64,000 bases of DNA from Atopsyche davidsoni (taxonomy: Eukaryota; Arthropoda; Insecta; Trichoptera; Hydrobiosidae), in contig JAILWY010000027.1 of assembly GCA_022113835.1 (NCBI GenBank), positions 3,474,501-3,538,500 on the forward strand, given 5' to 3'. How positions within the stretch are numbered: position 1 is the first letter of the stretch; each line of letters starts with the position of its first letter. Under the pieces are notes generated by a model that saw nothing but the letters and a program-made list of their open reading frames with translations, was not told the DNA's origin and did no database searches. Position numbers and translations under genes: made by a program. This document shows positions 12,995 through 24,969 of this stretch, piece after piece.

Positions 12995-14459
12995 AACAAT
13001 CATGATCCAAACATAAACAATTCAATCTTATAGAGAACCTCTACTGTACAGTATGTCCTCGTGTTTAAGGAGAGTTCATTGAAAATGTTTTAATGTAATT
13101 GTGTAGACAAAGTTCACTTAGCAAAGCCCAAAACTTGGGAGATAATTCACCACACCTATGTGATGTTATTTCAATTTCAGATTAGAATAAATTATTCGTG
13201 TTTCATTGGGAGTCTTGTGGGTGTAGATGTGGTATTAATTGAAATACTGTATCAAATTTATGATAATGTCAGCGTCAATAGGTGTATAATTTCAAAAACA
13301 CTTTTCAATGAGTCATAGAATTTTGAATAAGCATTCATGTTTATGTGTAAAAATGTTGGAAAAATACCAAATGACGTAAAATGTAATATTTTATTTTAGC
13401 AACCACTTTTTTATATACATGTTATATATTTGTCAAGAATGGGTGATTCGGTTTTGAGTTTGGTGACAGCGGGCTAACTCGCAACGTTGGAATGCTTCAC
13501 CAATCAGTATATGAGCTCAGAACGAAGGGCAGTTTTCTGCCCCACCTCGACTTAGTGAACTCTATTCATAGTAGTGTAGTTTAAAAAGGTTATAAGAATA
13601 AATATATTTCAAGAGTCTCAATATTGATCCACACTGCCAATATTTATGGTAAATTTAAATTTTCATAATAGATGTTTAAATGGTCGTATGTAGCTTCTTC
13701 ACATGTGTTCGGTGATAGTCGAAGTGAAGTAAAAGTGTTACTAACGTATTTTTTATTCAAAAGATTTTTACAAGTGTCCATAATAGGATGGTTCATTCAT
13801 TTATACATTCCTCACCATACATCGCTACCGCATTAGACATACTTTATAATGAAATGATATTTGACATAAATACGGAGTTACATGGATGTAGATGTAGAAG
13901 CACTGCGAGGACTGCGGTGGGACTTCCTGCCGCCCGCCGTCCTGTAGTGCACTCGGTACTTAGTACTTTCTCAATCGAGATACTAATGTAGATAAAAAAA
14001 TAAAATAAACCATTGTATGTTGAATCAGTATACATGCTTTGTAATAGAATAAATATGTATGAGTTGGTAGATGATGTAATAAGTAAAGAAATTATATTAA
14101 TTAATTCGTAACACTAAGGTCAAATATAATAATTGAATGAAAAATTAACACCAACAATGATGATTTTGATTGTACAATCGAGCTGGACTATTGAAATCGG
14201 TTACATTTATAAAAATATTTCATCACATCAACAGAGCTGACAGATTTTCCAGTGTAAAAAGCCTATAGATACTTCATCTTCAAATACAAGATAGTATAAT
14301 CTTATATTTTAATAAAAAAAATTATATACGAAGTGAGCGAATCTCTAAGTATTTTCCGATTATAAATATTTAATATACCTTCCCTATCTTTCAGCGTCAT
14401 TTACACTAAGCGACAATTTCAGATTAATTATTTACAAATATTTGTTCTACAACTCCTAT

Positions 14460-15010
14460 AGCTGAGCTTGATCTTCAAAGAAGACCTCGTTTCACCCCCG
14501 GGAGTCCAATCTAATGAGAGTCCACCCGACGCCAGCGTTCTAATCAAACCCGACTAACGCGAGACTACACGCTGGTAGTGTTCACTTACACTGTCTCGCA
14601 CCTATCAATGTAAATTTTATTTAATTCTTTATAGTTTTTCCAAAGACTGTGTCGATTCTTTTATGTCTAGAATGTTGACATATGCAGTCCACGGGGAATG
14701 GTAATGATCGTAATTAAACAAAATCAAATGTCGTGATGCTGAAAGATAAGCGAAAACAACGTAGAACTAACATCTGTCCCTGCACCTGTTTGTATTGTTT
14801 GCATGTCTGCATTGTCTGCAGTGCCACTGGCAAGGTACTGAAGGTTTAATAAATCACAATGGTAAAGGAAGAGACTGTGTTTCATTTATCCGTAGATTAT
14901 ACTCGATTAGTCCCCCTTGCCGTGGGTGGGGAGTGAGTCAGCGAGGGGGGCCTCAATTGAGCTCCTCCGTGTATGGTTAATTACACCCGTCCTTATCGCC
15001 GGGCGGGCAA
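14460..15010. promoter_or_regulatory. GC-richer island, candidate regulatory DNA
   Basis: GC-richer, CpG-containing segments (14460-14600 and 14910-15010) sit in AT-rich surroundings. They contain TAAT cores (CTAATG, TTAATTAC) and no coding frame. The call rests on composition and motifs only. Confidence 0.25.
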
Positions 15011-15326
15011 CTGAATACTTTAAATTCCACAGTAATCATGCAATCAGACCAAACGACCAGTTCACTGGTTTTCAACAACTTTTTTTATTGATAAGATTTA
15101 AATATTATCAAATGAAATATTTTCACATATAAGGTTGAATGATAAGATAAAAAATATTATACAGGTAAACTTTGCACATATCGAATAAAAATAATGTTAA
15201 CGAAGATATTGTGTAAAAAAAATAAGACGAGGGTAAAAATAAATCAGATCAACGCTCGCACCGTACAGGTGCACGGTAACAAGAGTTAACAACGGCAAAC
15301 TTTCAACATTACTGAACCTCTACAAA

Positions 15327-15332
15327 TTTATT
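15327..15332 (-). terminator. Poly(A) signal of Rap1
   Basis: TTTATT on + reads AATAAA on the Rap1 strand, 574 bases after the stop. Another TTTATT lies at 15084-15089. The 15333-15905 stretch would be the 3' UTR. The 50 bases nearest the stop are CpG-rich, unlike the AT-rich remainder. Confidence 0.45.
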
Positions 15333-15905
15333 AACATACTATAGTAAAAGCGAAAAATATTTAAAATTACATCAAATGACCCATTCATATTAAAAAAGAT
15401 TCTCTCAATATAATCTGATAATGGTAAAGAATAATCGCGAGATATTCCTGACCAGACGCGCGACGCGCAGACACGCAGACACGCGGCCATCTGTCTCAAC
15501 TGAAACTCCATCCGTCCGCAGGCGGAATTGACGATTGTCTTACAACCTCCAATATAAGGGCTAAGCTGTGGAGTCTCAGTTATCACATTATTATTAAATA
15601 TAATTGAATTATTTAACAATTTTAATATATTTGACAAATTATCCGTAAACGTTAATATTGGGTGGTCGGGAGCGGCGTCCCGGGCCCCGGCCCCACCAGG
15701 CTCACCGGTCACGATGACTTCATATAAGCTGTGAACTTCCCGGCATGCGGACACGGCCGAGATAAAATATTCCAAAGTATAAAAATGAAACGCTTCTCGC
15801 GAGTCGGCGTCCCGGGCTCCAAGGGAACAAGTCTCAAAGAGAGTCTCTTCAACTTATTACTTAAACGTACACCTAGGCGTCCGTCCGCGGCGGCCGGAGA
15901 CGGCC

Positions 15906-16992
<1,087 letters not shown>

Positions 16993-17450
16993 AGTGCTTA
17001 AAGCTTGTGTATTCATGTCAGCTGAATTATTTTATCTTTGAAAATATAATTAATTCTAAGGCGTGAGCAGTGTGGCATACTGTTATACATCAAATTATAT
17101 ATTTAAGATATTTATATTTATTTGTGCGTTAGTTAATTTCTTGATGCTTTGGACATGTATATTCATTTCAATTGATTTATTTTGTCTTTTAAAATGCCAG
17201 TAGAATAATATAAATGGTCGCAAATAATTCTAGGACCTGAGCAGTGTGGCATACTACATCAGATTATGTATTTAAGATATTTATATTTATTTGAGTGTTA
17301 TTTTACCATTTTTGATACTTAAAACATGCATATTCGTTTCAATTGATTTATTTTGTCTTTTAAAATGCTAATAAAATAGTTTAAATACGATAAATGGTCA
17401 CATTTATAAATAATCTTAGGGCGTGAGTAGTGTGGCTTGTTACGTCAAAT
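16993..17450. repeat. Imperfect tandem repeat, unit about 173-187 bp
   Basis: The block G(A/C)GTGAGCAGTGTGGCAT recurs, with small changes, near 17063, 17236 and 17423, a spacing of 173 and 187 bases. Between these, TTCAATTGATTTATTTTGTC and ATTTAAGATATTTATATTTA repeat in the same order. About 2.5 units are present, with no coding frame. It looks like a short satellite or minisatellite. Confidence 0.8.
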
Positions 17451-20400
17451 GTTGATAGCAGTTTCAGTTGTTAGGCGTGCTGATATAATATTTTAATGAC
17501 CTATTCTTACAAAATATTATCGGTTTTATCATAAATAGATTGTTGCTATATTCTTTTATAAAATTTTAATTAAAAAAACATTTGTAAATCAGTAGCGTAG
17601 TTTGATATTTTAATATTAGACTGTTGTTTATTTTTCATACCCCAAAAGGTAAAAATAGATACATATGATAAAACAGGGTTAAAAAGTTAAGAAGAGCTTG
17701 AAAAGTTTTGGAAAAGATTAAGCGTAGGTATTTACTGTAACTTTTTAATTGGAGATAAGGTGTCTGAAAAGTATTAACTTAGTGTCTTGTTACGTTGATT
17801 TTGTTTTTTATTAATTAGCTGAAATATTAAGGTATCTGTATTATTTGCGATTGGTAACTAAGCAAGCCTTAAAAAATTAAATTATTGAGTATTTCATATA
17901 TTATGCAGTATCATTTAAATTAAAGTAAAAAAATAATAAATTGTAATATAATATTTTGATTATTGTTGTAAATGAACATGGCGTGGGTACCTTTAATATT
18001 AAAAAAATTGTGTGAAGCAACTGGAGTTTTTATCGTTTCGTGATCATATTTTTTTCTCAGTTTCGTAAAAAAAAAAATTATTTGTAAATTTTAGAGTCTC
18101 TATTATCATCTGCTTTCAAAATCACGTTTTTAGGTCTGAAATAATTTTATAACAAAAGCGTTATCTGTTTCACTAGATACTATGAGTGAACGCGTTTTGC
18201 AACTCGACAGCAAAACATGGATATATTATTAGAGAGTGCATTTTTTTAAATTTTAAGTGTATAAATACCGAAGTATCAAGGTCAATGTTTTTGGACAGGT
18301 ACACGATAAGGTGTCGCGAACAATGAAAATTAAACTCTTGAAGTAAATTAGTCTGTCAGTTATAAACATCAAAGCAATGATTTCAGTCGAGCTAAATTTA
18401 TTATGTGATTAGTCACTAGTCACTAAGTGTCAACCCCTTGTAAAAAAATTGTAAAATAACATAGTCAGTGCGTATTAAAGTTTGCAAATATATACAAAAC
18501 GGCATGCAAAAAAGGGTTTTTTTTTTTTACACGTGTTTTTCCCTACACAAACTCAAGAGGAATTCGTGTACGCTACCACGTAAGCCACATGTTGTAAACC
18601 CCGCAACCTGAGCCAGCAGTATATCGTATTCTAGACACAGCCCTGAGAACGATTGTAAATTAATATAAAATAAAATAAATAACCATGGAAATATTTTTTT
18701 TATTATAAATCGGCTTTACCTATAATATTGCCACGCCATCAATCAACTATTTATCAATTATTTCAGTTCGGTTCTCGGTGGAGACTTTCTGTGGCCATTT
18801 CGGCGTTTCTTAGGCCTTTTAAATATTTATTCGCGGATAAATTGATTTATACTTGCACATTTGAGGATTTTAATTTGCGCCTTTGACGTTTTCAGGAATT
18901 CTTGTCGTGATATTGATTGCTTTACTGTTTTATTAATTGGATTAATGTTTGTTTAAATTAATTAGAAAATTGTTTTGCAATGGATTTGTGAAAATGGCGT
19001 ATTTTATTATTATTAGCATTCAAATGAACACTTGGATGGAATTCAGGTTGTATGGATTAAGTAAAAAAATATAAATTATGATTTGCCCATAGGAAAGGTA
19101 ATTTATTTCAGTAAACGCAACATTATTGTCAGTAAGCAACTGTACTAACCTTTAACCTAACCTAACCTAACCTTTAGACTTTGGTGTGCATTAGTTGACT
19201 ATCCTTATAATGTATTATTTCTTGTTAAAACGTAAGCAGTAATACACACTAAATATTCAAAGTATTCAGAAACACGATGAAAACAATCTTAATGGCGTAT
19301 TTAGCGGTGGCGTGCCTCGATAGCAGCCGCACGGCAAGCCACTTTGCATTTATTATATGCGAATAAACATTCATCGCCAAAAAATTGCCGAAAATGCCAT
19401 AAAATGTAAAATAAACGCATCAAAATTTAATAGCGATTAAAGTCAGTAGATTGTTAAATGTGTTTCAGTTCCGGTAATCATCAGTGATTTTTTCGATTAA
19501 TTTAGATCTGAATAATAATAACATAGATGAAAAATAAAATACGTAGATTTATTTTATGATTGAAATGCTCACCATTTCTACGTGGAAGTAGTTTGTTATT
19601 TTGCAGATGAGGCTCGTTCGATCAATACCGATTCGACAGGCAACAGAATACGCGTGACATTCTAAGTGTTTTCGTTAATTATTTATATATAAATATATAT
19701 ATAAATAATTCTCTATTTCTTATCTATACATCAGATACAGCCAGCGGCCCTTAAAAGTACACACTTCCTCGATTTATTATTTATGGCGGCCGGGGCGCGC
19801 TCATGCGAGAGAGGCAGATAAGTTTTGCGAAATCTCCTAACTTGGTTAAATTTGCGATCAAGGCGTAAAATGGCGAACACACATGCATTTAAATTATTAA
19901 AAATGCTATAAAATAATAAAAACACAAACTTGCGTGTTATGGTAAGCGAGTAACGAGACGAGGCCGGCGTCACGTGAATAAACGAATTTTGCTCTGTGCT
20001 TTTATGGATTGCAAGGTAAACTGTCTCTAGAATTAAAGAGTAATAATTAATTAAGCTTCAGTGATTTTTTTGAATACAATAATGCAAATGGCGGAGACAA
20101 CTGGACAGCAATAGTTGTTTTGGAAGGTTTCATAGTGTTTCCCTACCTGCATCTTTCCCTGCATAGAAGTGAGTTCTTTGTTCTGTCTCTCACTCACAAA
20201 AACACTATTTTATTATTGTTTTGGTTCGATCTAAAAATAAATATGTTAAAAATGCATGTTAGGTACAATTTTTTTTATTGATAGTTAATAGTCTTAAGTC
20301 ATATTATAGTTTCGGCTTTAAAAAGGTACAAAGAATCGATCGACTTTATTTTTAGTGTATTATATAAAATATGTTGAGTTATTGATTTAAAATAAGATAA

Positions 20401-21659
20401 ACTAGATTTAATATTCTTATCGTTATGCATGTATTGTAAAAAAATAAATAAAAATATTAAAATGTATATTTTCATGTACCATGCAGCACTGACATCCATA
20501 GTATGGATTTATTAAATTTAACTTGTTTCAGAGCACTAAAAGGGTGGTTCAGTTTCTAGAGCAAAGGTACGGTTTACTAGGTTTTCGGTCTGAAACGCAG
20601 CCTGGGGGTGGTCCTGCTGATTGGGAACTTTATCCAGCTGGAAAACTTTCTAATTGAAGTGGACACCAAAGTTTATCTGCAATCAAATAACGAAACTCCC
20701 TTTTCATCCCTTAACTCGACGTAGCATCGTATTTCTCTATTTTTGCACAGTGAGCTCTCTCGCAAACATAACATTATTTTAATAAATATGATATGATAAT
20801 TATACTATTGAAAATTTGAATACTCGAGTAACTGAAATTTCAGGATATAACTGGTGATTACTTAATAATAAGCAAAATATTGATTACTTGTTTTTTGATC
20901 AGTAGGAATAATAAAATGCCAAAAGTGTATTATTAAGGTTTTGCTGGATAAACACAGGACTGTTCTGGCTCTAACTTCTTGCATTTTATAACTAAAATGA
21001 ACACAAATAACCTTGAATCACCAAACAACAAGAAAATTCAATACACGAGGTAGTAATAATATTAAATAAATTCAAAATATACGCAGGCGACCCTTTTTAA
21101 GTCTGCCAATTGTATTTGCTGTATTTTAATGTACACGTATTGAAAATTAAAAAAAGTACCTTTGTTATATCAGTGATGAACGTAAAAAATAATTTGAAGT
21201 ATCTTTTTATACTCATATCTCTGAAGTACATCGTATTTTCACAACAAAAAGCCCGGATAGTAATAACGTAGAGTATTCATTAAGTAAAATGTTATCGATC
21301 AAACGATAAGATATCGCATTTCAATGGAAGTTTTTAAGATAAATTAGTTACTACCGCAAATTCAAGCATATTTTGATTGTGTACCTTGGAAAACTAAACA
21401 TGTGGTTGATAATATTAATGAACCGGTCTTGTGACCTGTTTTTAAAATAATAAACATATCCATTTATTTCTTGCCACAATTATTATAGATTCACCAACAG
21501 TACTTATTTTTATTTGAAAAATCGTTGTACTGTATTCTATTTGAAAAAAAAACAGTGCACCGGTTTAATTTATAAAAAAAATCATATGTGATGTGAACGA
21601 AAAGAAAATGAATAGAGAACGCTATAAAGTAGAAAATGATAATTTCCATTTATATTCGG
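17451..21659. other. AT-rich intergenic stretch
   Basis: No gene is recognised on either strand. A short TTAGG run (19145-19176) is listed separately. A GC-richer patch lies at about 19785-19840 and an AT dinucleotide-rich palindrome at 19683-19707. The remainder is low-complexity AT-rich DNA. Confidence 0.5.
19145..19176 (-). repeat. Short interstitial insect-telomere motif
   Basis: The + strand has three to four CCTAA units in a row (CCTAACCTAACCTAACC) flanked by variant CCTTTA units. TTAGG is the insect telomere unit. Short runs like this are common inside insect chromosomes and do not imply a chromosome end. Confidence 0.7.
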
Positions 21660-21890
21660 GTGCCACAGGTGCACACTCGCGATCGCATTCTGCACCCGCT
21701 CGGCTCCAATCAGCTTTTTTCAATTATTCCTGAAAATGTGACAGAGGTCTGCCATCGGCTTCTCTCCTCTGCACCTCCTCGAGCCCCTAACAAAGCATCC
21801 GCTTGATTTGCATTAATCCCCAGCGGCCCCTTGCAGCCCCCTGGGGGTGCTGGCGGACAGCTTTCAGCAATGAAATGTGAGGCCATTCCG
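21660..21890. promoter_or_regulatory. GC-richer island with octamer-like site
   Basis: A compact GC-rich block beside AT-rich DNA. It includes GATTTGCATTAATCC, an exact ATTTGCAT octamer (POU-type site) directly joined to a TAAT homeodomain core, followed by GC-rich and CTGG-rich sequence. No coding frame resembles a known protein. Candidate enhancer by composition and motif only. Confidence 0.3.
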
Positions 21891-21989
21891 ATTATAATAT
21901 TGCCATATCTTCGTATAAGATCCATCCTCGCATTATATATATACAGGGTGTCCAAAAATAGTATCGGGTGAATGTGAATAGTGACCGTT

Positions 21990-22145
21990 ACTCTTTCTGC
22001 AGCAAAATACAAAAACAATAGCACCACCTCAAAAAGGTACTTCCAGAGCCTATCCCTCCATAATCATTCCAAGTCCACTACTCCATTACCGATTTTTTAC
22101 ACACGCTCAGGGTACAGAATGGCAGCCATGCACAAGCAACATAAT
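21990..22145 (-). repeat. GAA-tail family head fragment inside the mariner relic
   Basis: CTTTCTGCAGCAA, GGTACTTCCAGAGC, CATTCCAAGTCCACT, CTCCATTACCGAT and CCATGCACAAGCAACA match, in reverse orientation, the copy at 35173-35531 and the minus copy at 36821-37141. It marks an insertion of this family into the mariner element. Confidence 0.75.
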
Positions 22146-22383
22146 GGGGAGAGCGGGGAGGCTATTTTCTACGAATCCTTTTTTTTGAGAAATATATAAT
22201 TGTTGACTCAAGCATTTTACATACGGTGCGATACAATCGACTGAATAATTAAATAAAAAAATACTCAAAAGAAAAAGACGCTACTGGAGAATTTTAAATC
22301 GGTTGATAGTTGTATCACAGCGTGTGCAGGCAACAATACTTTATTATTGTACCGACTTAAATACCCTAAAAGAGTATCGAGTG

Positions 22384-22773
22384 AATGTGAATAGTGACCG
22401 TTATTGCGATATGCTGCAAAAATTTTTGGGCCCAGAGTTGCAGGAGTTTCAAGGTTTCAACTCAAGAACGTGCCATACATCCAATCAATCAATCGAAGCT
22501 GTTAACGAATTATTCCCTAATAAGGTCATTTCACGTAGAGGTAACATCAACTGGCCTCCCAGAAGCCCCGACTTTAGCCCTCTTGACTATTTCGTATGGG
22601 GATACCTTAAAAGTAGGGTTTATGAGAATAATCCGACGAACCTCATGGAATTGAAATAAAACATCAGGTCAGAAATGGCAGCAATATCGAGGGCTATGTG
22701 TCAGCGAGTTATCAGCAATCTTCGTTCCAGATTAGAAGAGTGCCATTTGGATAACATCACCTTTTTGAAATAA
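22384..22773 (+). pseudogene. Tc1/mariner transposase, C-terminal half, broken
   Basis: The frame reads VNSDRYCDML, then FNSRTCHTS, then NINWPPRSPDFSPLDYFVWG and YLKSRVYENNP. The WPPRSPD(L/F)SPLD block is the third catalytic region of this DDE/D superfamily. The usual FQQDGA block, which holds the second catalytic Asp, reads FQGFNSRT, so that Asp is missing. A TAA at 22657-22659 interrupts the frame. The reading then continues in frame to a family-like end (LEECHLDNITFLK, stop 22771-22773). Clearly inactive. Confidence 0.85.
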
Positions 22774-23000
22774 TTTTTCATTGTGTATTCTTATAATCAA
22801 CAATAAAAAAATACTTGATTACAAGTAGTTTTTGTTTTACTGAACGAACAAATACCCGATACTCTCTTTGGACACCCTATACATAAAGCGCACTACACAT
22901 GTGGCAACATAACTGACGTCCGGTTTACAATTAGTAAATAGCATTCTCTTGTTCTGTTCAGTTGTAAGATTAAATTAATAAATCACAAGTGAGTAAAGTA

Positions 23001-23693
23001 CAGTATAGTCCCAATACTTTTTTGTCCCCATGTTTTCCTGTTTTTCGTAGACCCCTGCCTTGCTTATATTGACTTTTTACAAATTCTTCAACTTCAAACA
23101 TATTTTTGACATCTGATATAGTGACAACTCACTTTCATAGGGTTTACTCTACAGTGGATTTAAAAATAAAAAAGTTAAAATACATATTAAGTCAATTATA
23201 CCTTTATTAATTAAAAACACACAAAATGCAAATATAGTAACATTTACTATAAAAAATCAATACTTTTAATGCGAGGGATGGGTCTGATGCTTTGATAGAA
23301 AACTTTCGATATTTGGTTTGAAATAAGTCAGATTAAACCTTAAATCTCCTCGTCCGGTGATTTCCAATCTATTTCTTTTTTTTTGTAAGAAAATTGGCAA
23401 CCGCACTGAAACCCTTTTCCATGTGGTATGAAGATGGAAAAGCTATCAAAAGCCTTCTTGCGATAGTTTACTCGTATAATGCAGGATAAATAGCATTATT
23501 ATGTAAGTACATAGATAGGTACAATCTGAGTTAGGTGCATTATGAAATTTACGGAATGCCTAAATTTTAGTGATGACCTGCTTAAATGGGATCCACTCTC
23601 GTAGACCCCCATTTACAGTTCATGGACCCATAATTTAATTTTTCGCTGTCATCGACCCCTGGGGGTCGATATCGACCACTTTGGGAACCTATG
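23001..23693 (-). mobile_element. hAT-type element, copy 1 (old)
   Basis: The same family as 44944-45430 and 59361-60034. The left end is degraded (CAGTATAGTCCCAATACTTT against CAGAGGTTTCCAAATTTTT); the right end is CCACTTTGGGAACCTATG. Flanking octamers GTAAAGTA and GTATAGAA match at 6 of 8 positions, a decayed 8-bp target duplication. It shares internal blocks such as GAGGGATGGGTCTGATGCTTT with copy 3 but has no readable transposase. Confidence 0.75.
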
Positions 23694-23699
23694 GTATAG

Positions 23700-23885
23700 A
23701 AGACCAACCGGTATGTGTGTTTGTAGGTTTTGTAATTCGATGATTTTATGGTTTCTTGGGTGTTGAGCTGCTTGCAGCTTTGAATCTTCCAACGTTTCTG
23801 TCCCTGTTATGGGAACCATCTTCAGGGATTTTCGCTTTATATCAGTTTTGCTGCTCACCTCTAAAATCGGGGACCAAAACGTCGG
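23700..23885. repeat. Dispersed repeat B, copy 1
   Basis: GATGATTTTATGGTTTCTTGGGT, followed by C(C/T)AACGTTTC(T/A)GTCCC and ACCATCTTCAGG, matches 33352-33475 in the same order and orientation. It directly abuts the hAT copy. On the minus strand both copies encode T-G-T-E-T-L-E-D in one frame, suggesting a decayed retroelement. The family is not identified. Confidence 0.65.
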
Positions 23886-24582
23886 AGGATTAAAACTTTC
23901 TAGCAGCTAAATAAAATAAATGGAAATGACTGGTTTTAATTATAAATGTTACAGTTTATTGGATGTATCTTTTAGTATTTATGAATGTATAGGCAGCACA
24001 GTGGATACGTATATACAAGAGCAAAACAAATAAGGTTGTTCTCTTCACTGTGATGGTGAATAAAAGTTGCTGGTATTCCAGTGTTGCCGTAGGCAAGTAT
24101 CGCCAGTAAGCCGGTAATCCTCAGCCAATCGTGTCTACAATCTCTTCGACCCGCTGGCGCTAAGCTTCTTTAGTGCGGAATTAGGTGATAGAAGTTCCTA
24201 TACACTTCACTATTATTTAAAGAAGAGATACGATATTATTTATTTATTTTAGATTAATATGATATTTCAGTTACCGGTGAGTGCATAATTATTATGTTAT
24301 TAGAAATGTAGCCCGTCATAAAATGACGTATTCGATGAACGATGCAATAGTGTTTGAACATATGTTTGGCTGACAATTAAATGAATATTTGATTTCATTT
24401 TGTACACATATATTTTGAATAACCGGATATTAATTTCGAAAGCAAAGCCATTCTAGGAAATATCACATTTCGTGTCGCAAACAACGAATCACTTTCACTG
24501 CACTGTTCTTTATTAGATGCAGTCTTTATCACGTTTAATTGTGCTATTACGTTTGCTGTGCTTAGACGGTGTTATTTTTTTA
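23886..24582. other. Intergenic stretch
   Basis: No gene or repeat is recognised. It is mixed-composition DNA with a slightly GC-richer part at 24050-24190. Confidence 0.5.
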
Positions 24583-24969
24583 GGAGGCATTTTAAGTTAT
24601 TAATGATGTGATAAATAATTTCTAACGCAACTAAAAAACAAAATTGGTACTTGTGTCAAGCTGACATAAACTGGAAATTTCTAAGAAGCATCATATTTTG
24701 TTTTTTTGTAAAAATTCTTAATTTTAAATTCTCGCTGTGAACAAAAGAATCATATAATTCGTACATAAAGCATATTTGATAGTTTTATTTAATTAGTTTA
24801 TGAATGAAAATATTATCCTATCGTCTTGAAATTCGGCACATAACTGCGGAAAAACTTACTGAACTTACGTGCAAAAAATCAGCGTTGTATCTTTTAAGAT
24901 ATTCTATAGAGAACCAAAAAATGAAACATACACACACACCCACACACAATGGATATTATTATAGTAGAT
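24583..24969. repeat. Dispersed repeat E, copy 1
   Basis: About 390 bp that recur at 57708-58102 in the same orientation and at high identity. Shared blocks include TTGGTACTTGTGTCAAGCTG, CCTATCGTCTTGAAATTCGG, TATCTTTTAAGATATTCTAT and a CA run followed by TGGATATTATTATAGTAGA. It has no long frame, no inverted ends and no obvious tail. Non-autonomous element of unknown class. Confidence 0.8.

Larger units (their letters stand above)
12964..15319. other. Gap between convergent rootletin and Rap1
   Basis: It holds the 3' UTR of rootletin at the left. The rest is AT-rich with no gene recognised. Two short GC-richer patches stand out: about 13890-13970, and 14460-15010, listed separately. A further AATAAA on + at 14848-14853 has no gene I can attach to it. 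Confidence 0.5.
21944..22879 (+). mobile_element. Dead Tc1/mariner-type element
   Basis: Ends are inverted: CAGGGTGTCCAAAAATAGT at the left and, reverse-complemented, TAGGGTGTCCAAAGAGAGT at the right, both continuing to ATCGGGT. TA flanks each side (21942-21943, 22880-22881), the target duplication expected for this superfamily. It contains only the 3' half of a transposase (22384-22773), which carries a stop and a damaged catalytic region. The 5' half is replaced by a repeat insertion (from about 21990). A non-autonomous relic of 936 bp. Confidence 0.85.

Noticed and set aside
15320..15775. 151-codon minus frame just after Rap1
   Set aside because: Lies in the expected Rap1 3' UTR, has no family feature, and its codons do not match the strongly biased use in Rap1.
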